DNA of 51,876 nt from Gordoniibacillus chartarius (GTDB taxonomy: Bacteria > Bacillota > Bacilli > Paenibacillales > NBRC-103111): contig NZ_JBHLWN010000125.1 of NCBI RefSeq assembly GCF_042432825.1, forward strand, positions 1 to 51,876, read 5' to 3'. Numbering within the stretch: position 1 is the first letter of the stretch; every line of letters starts with the position of its first letter. Below, one piece after another: positions 45,520 to 51,876 of this stretch. A program made the translations under genes and the position numbers. A model generated the notes under the pieces. The model did no database searches, was not told the DNA's origin, and saw nothing but the letters and a program-made list of their open reading frames with translations.

Positions 45520-47136
45520 TCACTGCGCATCGCTGCGGAGCAGCTCTTCCCGGTACTCCTTCGGACCTTTCCCGTAATACTTCTTGAACGCCGTGCTGAA
45601 ATAGCTGGAGCTGGAATAGCCGACAAGAGTCGCAATATCGGTCAGCTTCAACTCACGATCCTTAAGCAGGACCACAGCTTTGCTCAGCCGAAGCTTCGTC
45701 ACGTAATCGCTGAACGTCATGCCGGCGCTTTGCTTAAACAGTCCGGACAAATACGTTTCATTCAGGTGAAACATGTCGGCCAGCGAAGATAGCGTCAGCT
45801 CGTAGCAGAAATTTTCATCCACATATTTACGTATTGCTTCCATCATCTGCTGGCCGCTGGAAAAGCGCGTCTTCTGCACCTCGTTCATGACGAGCTGCGC
45901 CATCTCGTGCAGCTGCTCCAGCACCTGCTCCCGGGATGAGTAATCCCTCACCGTCAGCTGGCAGCTCCATAAATAGTTTTGCAGCGACGTGTCGCCGAGC
46001 TCAAATTTTTTGGCAACCGAATGAAACAGCAAAATCATCCGCAGCGCCATAAACGTAAATACAAACATCGGCGTATGCTGCCCGTCCGCGAAAATCGTCT
46101 GCATATGGTGGATGAACGCCTTCATATCGACATTTTCGATCGATTGCACCAGCTTCCGCTCCGCCTCGGGCGTGAACGCATGCGTCAGCTCCAGCATTTG
46201 GCTCCCGGTATGCGCCGAATCGATCGTGCTCCGGCTCCAGGACAGCATACTGGAGGCGTAGCCGTCCTTCAGCTGACGGAGCCCTAGAATCGGCTCCCCG
46301 ATGCCGACGACGCTGTCTACCTTCAAATAGCTCTTCAAATTGCGTTTCAGCTCGCGCACGAAGCTTCGCACGAAGCTATCGCGGTTCGTATCGCCGTGCA
46401 GCAGCACAAGGTAATGCAGAATCGACGGACGACCGGCGTCATAGAACGGGATCACCTGCTCCCATCGCTCCGCCGACTCGCGGCACAGCAATTGGAAGGC
46501 GAGGTACAGCAAGTCCTTGCGTTCGCTCCAATCGTCCAGCCGACCCGGCGGTATCCGCATTTCCACCGTAACGAACTGCGCCGCCACATCGTCGACGGCC
46601 AGCGAGGGGAGCCGCAGCCGCTGCATGCGCTCCTTCATCGCGGATTGGCTGAACCCTTCGGCCTTGACCAATTGCCAGATGGCTTGCTCGCGCATCGTCT
46701 GCAGCGCTTGATGGTGGATCAGCTCCTCTTGCGCCTGCCGGGTTTCCCGGTTACGGCCCTCTTCGAGCTCCCCGGACAGCCTCGCGAGCAGCGCCAGCAG
46801 CTCGCTGCGCACAACCGGCTTGAGCAAATAATCCTTGACGCCGAGCTGAATCGCCGCTTTCATATATTCGAAATCCGAATAGCCCGACAGCACGATGATG
46901 GGCATGCCGGGATATTCGCTCTTGCAAGCGTGAATGAAGGCGATCCCGTCCATCTGGGGCATCCGGATATCGGTCATGACGACATCCGGCAGCGGGCCGC
47001 CGGCAAGAAGCTGCAGCGCTTCCGCGCCTCCCGAAGCTTCCATCGCGATCTCGTAGCCTGCGGAAGCCCAATCGATCTTCGCCTTAATGCTGTTACGTAC
47101 GCCGACTTCGTCGTCAATAAGCATCATCCTGTACAT
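45520..47136 (-). CDS. YesN-type response regulator, AraC output (fructan locus)
   Basis: 538 residues. Receiver domain (about 1-120) with D8-D9, phospho-acceptor Asp56 (VVMTDIRMPQMDG), SGYSDF and Lys106 (LLKP), all canonical. A middle region of about 290 residues leads to a C-terminal AraC helix-turn-helix pair (about 435-535, ending KYYGKGPKEYRE). It is 6 bases downstream of the sensor kinase gene. It probably activates the GH32, permease and fructokinase genes when fructan oligomers are sensed outside the cell. Confidence 0.94.
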   Translation of the reverse strand: MYRMMLIDDEVGVRNSIKAKIDWASAGYEIAMEASGGAEALQLLAGGPLPDVVMTDIRMPQMDGIAFIHACKSEYPGMPIIVLSGYSDFEYMKAAIQLGVKDYLLKPVVRSELLALLARLSGELEEGRNRETRQAQEELIHHQALQTMREQAIWQLVKAEGFSQSAMKERMQRLRLPSLAVDDVAAQFVTVEMRIPPGRLDDWSERKDLLYLAFQLLCRESAERWEQVIPFYDAGRPSILHYLVLLHGDTNRDSFVRSFVRELKRNLKSYLKVDSVVGIGEPILGLRQLKDGYASSMLSWSRSTIDSAHTGSQMLELTHAFTPEAERKLVQSIENVDMKAFIHHMQTIFADGQHTPMFVFTFMALRMILLFHSVAKKFELGDTSLQNYLWSCQLTVRDYSSREQVLEQLHEMAQLVMNEVQKTRFSSGQQMMEAIRKYVDENFCYELTLSSLADMFHLNETYLSGLFKQSAGMTFSDYVTKLRLSKAVVLLKDRELKLTDIATLVGYSSSSYFSTAFKKYYGKGPKEYREELLRSDAQ

Positions 47137-47142
47137 TCACCG

Positions 47143-48924
47143 TCAGCTCCTCACAATCGGCATAAGCAGCGTAATCGCCGTTCCGACGCCTAACCCGGTT
47201 TGAACATCGACTTGAAATTGGCTGCCGTACTGCAGCCGGCATCGCGACAGCACGTTGCGCAGTCCGATGCTGTGCCCGGCACTCCCCAGAATGGCGACCG
47301 GATCGCCCTTATTCAAGCCGGCGTACAAATCGCGCACAAGCTCCGCAGTCATGCCGATCCCGTTATCCTTGACCGTCAGCAGAAGTCGATCTTCCTGTAC
47401 CTGCGATTTCAGATACACCTGCGCGATACCGTCTTTCTCCAAGCTGTATTTGACGGCGTTCTCGACGAGCGGCTGCAGAATGAATTTGGGGATCAGATAA
47501 GGTCCGGCCGCTGTGTCCTCTTCAATAACGAGGCGCAGCCGCTCCTCGTGACGAAGCTGAAGAATGAACAAATAATCGCGGATGTAGGCCATCTCCTCGC
47601 TGACTCGCACGAGATCGCTGTGCAAATTCAGCGAATACCGCATCATTTTGCCGAGCGCTTCCGTGGCGTCCATCACCAGATCCTCGCGCTTCATCGCCGC
47701 CAAGCCGCTAATAATCTCCAGCGTGTTATTGTAAAAATGCGGATTGATCTGCAGCAGCAGCGCCTTGTACTCGGCATTTTTCCTGCGTACGTTCGTTTCA
47801 AACTCCGTTTCGATCAAGTGCCGCAGCCTGTGCGTCATCTGCTCGAACACTCCGGTTACGTAATCGACTTCGCTGTGCCCTCTGCGGACCTTCGGCATGA
47901 ACTGCAGCGCCTGTCCGAACTCGCCCCGTTCCACATGCTTCATCGCTTTGGCCAATATGCTGAGCGGCTTCGTAATGCCGAACGACAGCCAGAAGGCGGC
48001 GATCATGGCGAGCACGAGCAGCAGGACGGTCACAACGAGTATCGTTTGGCGGATTTGCGTAATTTTCTCATACATTTCAGCCTCCGGTACGGTGCCGACG
48101 ATCGTCCAATCCTGAGCCGGCAGCTTGCGGAAGAACAGCAAATTCGTCTCGCCGCCGGACCGAATCGGAAAACTGCCGCTTATCTGCGTACCGAACGAGC
48201 CGGCGATTTGCTTCATCGCCCTCTCCAGAACGTCCGTATCCCCGGACAGATCCTGATTGAGCACGCTCGTGCCTTCATGCGTCAGCAGCACAACCTTGCC
48301 GGTATTCCCGATCCGAATTTTTTCAATCGCGTTCTTCAGCAAAGAGCTCGGGTAATTCACTTTGATGAACCCGGCCTGGCGAAACGACTGAAGATGTACG
48401 AGCGGCAGCAGCAAGCTGTTGACCGAACGGGAACGCATGATGTCATCCGACTGGTCCGTATCTTTGTGGGCGGAAGTCCACTTCCTCTTTGCCGTTTCAT
48501 AAGCCGAATACCAAGCGCTATTGAGGTAGCTGCGGTCCGACGTCCACAGCCCTCCCGACTGCTCGGTAAACACACTGATCGATATTCCGCTCGAATTGTT
48601 GACGGCATACGAAGAGAAGGTTTCCCGCAGCCGCTGCTTGGCCGGCACTAGATCCTGCAGCGAATGGTCCGGGTTGATTTGAATTTTCAGCCACTCCTGC
48701 GTCGTCCGGCTGCTCATCACCTGATTGCCCATATCCTCCACTTGCACGAGCAGCGTGCTCGCATGGGAGGCGAACTGCTCGATCGTCTGCGTCGTTGAGG
48801 ATTCGATCGAAGCTTTAATAATTTGGGTCGCCTCGCCGCTTAATATATACGCAAGTGCCGCAAAGGGAACAATCAGCAAGCTCGACAACACGGCCATCAA
48901 CCGGTTCCTTAATGAAAAAAACAT
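47143..48924 (-). CDS. YesM-type sensor histidine kinase (fructan locus)
   Basis: 593 residues from the ATG at 48924 (GGGGGG upstream; an ATG 17 codons earlier lacks a site). Membrane helix about 10-30, extracytoplasmic sensor of about 250 residues, second helix about 285-310, HAMP, then the His_kinase domain with phospho-acceptor His396 (INPHFYNNTLE) and HATPase with DNGIGM. Together with the next gene it forms the two-component system of the fructan locus; the extracellular ligand is probably a fructan oligomer, perhaps bound through the solute-binding protein encoded upstream. Confidence 0.93.
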   Translation of the reverse strand: MFFSLRNRLMAVLSSLLIVPFAALAYILSGEATQIIKASIESSTTQTIEQFASHASTLLVQVEDMGNQVMSSRTTQEWLKIQINPDHSLQDLVPAKQRLRETFSSYAVNNSSGISISVFTEQSGGLWTSDRSYLNSAWYSAYETAKRKWTSAHKDTDQSDDIMRSRSVNSLLLPLVHLQSFRQAGFIKVNYPSSLLKNAIEKIRIGNTGKVVLLTHEGTSVLNQDLSGDTDVLERAMKQIAGSFGTQISGSFPIRSGGETNLLFFRKLPAQDWTIVGTVPEAEMYEKITQIRQTILVVTVLLLVLAMIAAFWLSFGITKPLSILAKAMKHVERGEFGQALQFMPKVRRGHSEVDYVTGVFEQMTHRLRHLIETEFETNVRRKNAEYKALLLQINPHFYNNTLEIISGLAAMKREDLVMDATEALGKMMRYSLNLHSDLVRVSEEMAYIRDYLFILQLRHEERLRLVIEEDTAAGPYLIPKFILQPLVENAVKYSLEKDGIAQVYLKSQVQEDRLLLTVKDNGIGMTAELVRDLYAGLNKGDPVAILGSAGHSIGLRNVLSRCRLQYGSQFQVDVQTGLGVGTAITLLMPIVRS

Positions 48925-48966
48925 GAGTTCCCCCCGCGCTGACCAAGCCTCTCGTATTATGGTTTT

Positions 48967-48996
48967 ACTATACACCGCACCTTAGCCGGCTCACAA
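48967..48996 (-). promoter_or_regulatory. Sigma-A promoter of the kinase-regulator genes
   Basis: On the minus strand TTGTGA (48996-48991), 18 bases, then TATAGT (48972-48967), about 43 bases before the sensor kinase start. Confidence 0.6.
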
Positions 48997-49003
48997 CGAC
49001 AAA

Positions 49004-49030
49004 GAGACGATCATCGAAATGATTCGTCTC
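49004..49030 (-). terminator. Hairpin after the solute-binding protein gene
   Basis: GAGACGA..ATGATT and TCATCG..TCGTCTC form a short stem with small internal mismatches, then TTTGTCGTT on the minus strand. It separates the solute-binding protein from the kinase gene and probably lets the binding protein be made at a different level. Confidence 0.6.
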
Positions 49031-49042
49031 CTGCCGCATCGC

Positions 49043-50392
49043 TTACTTTTTCTTCTGCGCTTCCGCATCGGCGTACGCCTTGTCGATCGCCGTAACGGCT
49101 TCGGCAACGGCCGTATCGATATTGCGCTTGCCGATTGTCACGTCTTCGAACATTTTATTGACGGCATCGGCCATTTGCGGGAAGATCGGCGTAATCGGAC
49201 GCGGTCTGCCGTACTTCTGATTTTGCACGACGAAGATGTTCTTCGGATACTCGTTCAGCTCGGGGAATTGCTTCGCGGCGGAATATCGGGACGGAATGTC
49301 CTTCGTCATTTCGCAATAAATCTTTTGTCCTTCCGCTCCGGTTACGAAGTTGATGAATGTCCATGCTTCATCCGGATGGCCGCTTTTCGCCGAGATGCCG
49401 AGCGCCCAGCTTCCGTTCGCAACGGCCTGCTTCGTGCCCTTCGGCAGCGGCGCGATGTCGTAATCTTCACCCAGCTTGAAGCTCGGGTACTTCTCCTTCA
49501 AATTCGCCAGCGACCACGAGCCGTCGATCGTTATCGCCAGCTTGCCGTTCGGGAATGGCTCCGGCGGGTACTCCAGCGCGGAAACTTGCTCTTTGTTATA
49601 CAGCTCCGAGAAGAACTGAATCGCCTTCTTCGTTGCCGCGGAATCGAGATAGCCCTTCGCCGTCTTGCCGTCAGGACTCATGATTTCCCCGCCGAACTGC
49701 CAAACGATCGGATATTTGAAATAAGCGGTGGCGCCGGCATTGCCGAAGCCCTGCGCCGGATCGATACCGAAGACGCCCTTGGCAGGGTCGTTCAGCTTCT
49801 TCGCCGCATCCAGCACCTGCTCCCATGTCCAAGGCTCGTCCGGATTTTTGGACGGCAGCGGAATGCCATTGGCCTGGAACAGCTTCTTATTGTAGAACAA
49901 CGCAATCGACGATTCCGTTAACGGCGCCATATATATTTCATTCTGATACGTGTACGTGGCGAGAGTCGATTTCGGAATATCGTCCATATTCCCGTCCGCT
50001 TTGAAATACGAGGTCAGCGGCTTCAGCGCTCCCGCGTCGGCGTAGGAAGCGAGCGTCGGCGCATCGAGCGCCATAATGTCCGGCGGGCTTCCGGAAGCGA
50101 TGGACACCCGCAATTTTGTATCGTAATCGGAGTACGGAATCGGTACCATGTCTATGGAGATGTTCGGATGTTTCTCCATGAAGGCTGCAACGAGCTTCTC
50201 GTAGGCTGCATTCTCCGTATCGTTGCCCGAATTCCGCCAAAACGTAAGCTTTACCTTCTCCGCCTTGTTCACGGATGCGTCGGCCTGCTTCGTCTCCCCT
50301 GCAGGTTTAGCGCTTTCACCGGAGCTTGAGCAGCCGGCCAGCATGCCGCCGAGCAGAACCGCACTGCACATCAGTCGGTATGTTTTCTTCAC
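49043..50392 (-). CDS. Sugar-binding lipoprotein of the fructan importer
   Basis: 449 residues from a GTG at 50392 (GAGGGGACAA upstream); an ATG 13 codons earlier is less likely. Lipoprotein signal with lipobox MLAGC followed by a Ser-rich tether. Family-1 solute-binding fold with LTFWRNSGND near the start, SGSPPDIMALDAP near 95, and the C-terminal AWTFINFVTGAEGQKIYCE. It captures a sugar outside the membrane; the two permeases and GH32 genes downstream indicate fructo-oligosaccharide or levan oligomers. It is the first gene of the locus, ahead of its own terminator. Confidence 0.92.
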   Translation of the reverse strand: MKKTYRLMCSAVLLGGMLAGCSSSGESAKPAGETKQADASVNKAEKVKLTFWRNSGNDTENAAYEKLVAAFMEKHPNISIDMVPIPYSDYDTKLRVSIASGSPPDIMALDAPTLASYADAGALKPLTSYFKADGNMDDIPKSTLATYTYQNEIYMAPLTESSIALFYNKKLFQANGIPLPSKNPDEPWTWEQVLDAAKKLNDPAKGVFGIDPAQGFGNAGATAYFKYPIVWQFGGEIMSPDGKTAKGYLDSAATKKAIQFFSELYNKEQVSALEYPPEPFPNGKLAITIDGSWSLANLKEKYPSFKLGEDYDIAPLPKGTKQAVANGSWALGISAKSGHPDEAWTFINFVTGAEGQKIYCEMTKDIPSRYSAAKQFPELNEYPKNIFVVQNQKYGRPRPITPIFPQMADAVNKMFEDVTIGKRNIDTAVAEAVTAIDKAYADAEAQKKK

Positions 50393-50437
50393 TTTGTTGT
50401 CCCCTCTCTTGTAACTATGTCGTTCGTTCATGTCCTT

Positions 50438-50465
50438 ATCTTAACAAAGGCGAGGGGACTTGAAA
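50438..50465 (-). promoter_or_regulatory. Possible promoter of the solute-binding protein gene
   Basis: On the minus strand TTTCAA, 16 bases, then TAAGAT, about 45 bases before the GTG start. The -35 side overlaps the palindrome TTGAAATTCAA. The match to consensus is modest. Confidence 0.35.
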
Positions 50466-50498
50466 TTCAATTTTCTCTGCTTTGCACTTGCAATATGC

Positions 50499-51005
50499 TC
50501 ACAACCGCTGATGCCGATCTCGTGCGAATGCCAGTCGGTACATGAGCAGATGAACGCTCAGCACCATGATATAGATCGGAAACGAGTACATCCATTGGTA
50601 CCCGTGCTTATAATGAAACACGCCGGCTATAACGGCCAGCTTTTCGAGCCCCGTAGCCATGCACGCCCATATCAATAAATAAATGATTGTCATGAATTCG
50701 AACATCCGCAGCCGCTCATACCCGTAAATAAACAAGTAGCCGAACGGCGCGTACATGATGTAAGAGATCATATCAAACAGCTCGTAGCGGGAATGGTCGC
50801 CTAAGTCGTAGAAATCGAACGGCGGCACCTCGATCGTATGATCGAACACGAGACCGAAGGCAACCCCGATCAGCAAAGTAAACGTCGTTTGCAGCGGCGA
50901 GAACCGCCGCGGAACGATCCAGATCGCCGCAAAGCCGATTACGGTCAAGCCGATGACGAACCATTCGTTCCCATCGAATTGTGTGCTGTAAACGACGTCG
51001 TCCAT
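50499..51005 (-). CDS. Small multi-pass membrane protein (CBO0543-like)
   Basis: 168 residues from the ATG at 51005, which overlaps the stop of the upstream gene by one base (TAATG). Five predicted membrane helices; a conserved-looking loop DHTIEVPPFDFYDLGD and the C-terminal helix with SFPIYIMVLSVHLLMYR resemble the CBO0543-type family common in endospore-forming Bacillota. Its function is not known. It appears to be translationally coupled with the upstream gene, which encodes a similar protein. Confidence 0.7.
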   Translation of the reverse strand: MDDVVYSTQFDGNEWFVIGLTVIGFAAIWIVPRRFSPLQTTFTLLIGVAFGLVFDHTIEVPPFDFYDLGDHSRYELFDMISYIMYAPFGYLFIYGYERLRMFEFMTIIYLLIWACMATGLEKLAVIAGVFHYKHGYQWMYSFPIYIMVLSVHLLMYRLAFARDRHQRL

Positions 51006-51493
51006 TATCTGACCCATCCTTCTTTGAATGCCATCCGCCGAAACAGACCTCCCAACAGCAGCGTAACCGCCATCATCGACAGGATTATCACCGATTCCAT
51101 CCCGGTCGTCCACCCGTTATCGGTCAGCACGCCGTTCCAGCGGAGCATCGCACCGATCAGCAGCTGGAACAGAAACGTATAGATCGTAATCGCCCAGCGC
51201 AGAACGGATCGGGACGTATTCAGAAATACATTGGCGAAAGTGATCAAGACGAATGTTACGGTAAAATCGTTATGCAATATCAACGAGATGAAGTGCGGCA
51301 TGCTGTGCGTATTGATCTGAAATTTATTCATGTTATAGCCAATAATCGTCAGCTTGTTGGTCAGAATGGCTTCGAGCACCATAAACAGCAGGAAGTTGAC
51401 GGCTAGCGGCAGCTTCTTCGCGAGCATCGCCTGAATGAGAATGCAGAACCATGCTATGCAAACGAAAATAACGATGACCACGGAAGCGTCCAC
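51005..51493 (-). CDS. Small multi-pass membrane protein (CBO0543-like)
   Basis: 162 residues with four or five predicted membrane helices and almost no soluble part. The start is a GTG at 51493; the ribosome site (CAGGGG) sits very close to it, so a GTG five codons downstream is an alternative. It is of similar size and helix pattern to the product of the next gene, with which it overlaps by one base. The pair probably arose by duplication within one family and may act together in the membrane. No function can be assigned from sequence. Confidence 0.65.
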   Translation of the reverse strand: MDASVVIVIFVCIAWFCILIQAMLAKKLPLAVNFLLFMVLEAILTNKLTIIGYNMNKFQINTHSMPHFISLILHNDFTVTFVLITFANVFLNTSRSVLRWAITIYTFLFQLLIGAMLRWNGVLTDNGWTTGMESVIILSMMAVTLLLGGLFRRMAFKEGWVR

Positions 51494-51876
51494 ACCCCTG
51501 TTTGTTTTCTATAACCATTCCCTGGAATGCTTTGATTTATGCTCGTTTGCTGCCGACGCCGTTTCCTCTGATATTAACTCGACTGTTGAATAGGCGATTT
51601 GCGGCTCAGCATGGCAGACATGACTATTTAATTGTAGGTACATTACAATTTCATCCGCCGCACGTTAATGCATCGAAATTGCCGTTCCTTCGCCCACTTT
51701 TCACGCTTCCGTCTGAAGTTTAACGGTTTGTAAGGGACCTATTTTGCCGGTTACGCGGTTTTGCTGCAATATTACGGACTTTGAAGGCGCTATCGGCCGA
51801 CGATTGGGGTCATTCCTATTAAGCCCCCTAATTGGATTGGAGAGTATCTAGGGAAATAAGGTACTATTAATTCAAG
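51494..51876. other. Intergenic region at the window edge
   Basis: No gene with a supported start. From about 51720 the sequence alternates AT-rich and GC-rich short blocks (for example GACCTATTTTGCCGG and GCCCCCTAATTGG), of the kind seen in intergenic repeats of Paenibacillus. I cannot confirm a repeat family from one copy. Confidence 0.3.

Overview
The window looks like chromosomal DNA of a Paenibacillus-like (Paenibacillaceae, Bacillota) saprophyte. The reasons are the moderately high GC with GGAGG-type ribosome binding sites, an S-layer-homology (SLH) anchored exoenzyme, two YesM/YesN-type sensor kinase and AraC-type response-regulator pairs, Lpl-type sugar transporters without their own ATPase, and large modular polysaccharide lyases. 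This assignment is an inference from gene content, not from a marker gene.

Layout. 19-3792 (-) is a multidomain secreted lyase-like protein whose catalytic half is cut off close to the window edge. 3793-4904 is a gene-poor stretch with a decayed, frameshifted IS110-family transposase tail and a long hairpin. 4905-8315 (-) is a MoxR ATPase / DUF58 / DUF4129 operon. 8468-20144 is a plant cell wall sugar region: a cupin-AraC regulator, a divergent GH31 alpha-xylosidase, a YesMN-type two-component system, an Lpl-type ABC importer (lipoprotein plus two permeases) and an intracellular oligogalacturonate lyase. 20463-25160 (-) is a giant SLH-anchored PL11 rhamnogalacturonan lyase with a (Gly-Asn)24 linker. 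25526-32128 holds two convergent diguanylate cyclase genes. One is a 1788-residue protein that joins a Ser/Thr kinase, an AAA ATPase, GAF, PAS and GGDEF. 32522-36206 carries transaldolase and transketolase with a divergent LysR regulator. 36217-38681 holds HxlR, nitroreductase, SDR and VOC genes, the last pair behind a long structured leader. 39176-50392 (-) is a complete fructan-utilisation locus: solute-binding protein, YesMN-type system, exported GH32 fructanase, two permeases, fructokinase and cytoplasmic GH32. 50499-51493 (-) encodes two small membrane proteins of one family.

How the genes fit together. Pectin and rhamnogalacturonan are cut at the cell surface by the SLH-anchored PL11 enzyme. 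Oligomers are probably sensed by the YesMN-type pair and imported by the Lpl-type transporter, then finished inside by oligogalacturonate lyase and the alpha-xylosidase. The fructan locus repeats the same logic: exported GH32, import, cytoplasmic GH32, fructokinase, fructose-6-phosphate. Transaldolase/fructose-6-phosphate aldolase and transketolase next door connect that product to the pentose phosphate pathway. Neither importer has an ATPase here, so a shared MsmX-type ATPase elsewhere is expected.

The most unusual items are the kinase-ATPase-diguanylate cyclase fusion with its convergent cyclase partner, the untranslated leader in front of the VOC-SDR genes, the truncated lyase with the nearby IS110 debris, and a receiver domain with an atypical active site. 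I found no rRNA, tRNA, CRISPR array or prophage.
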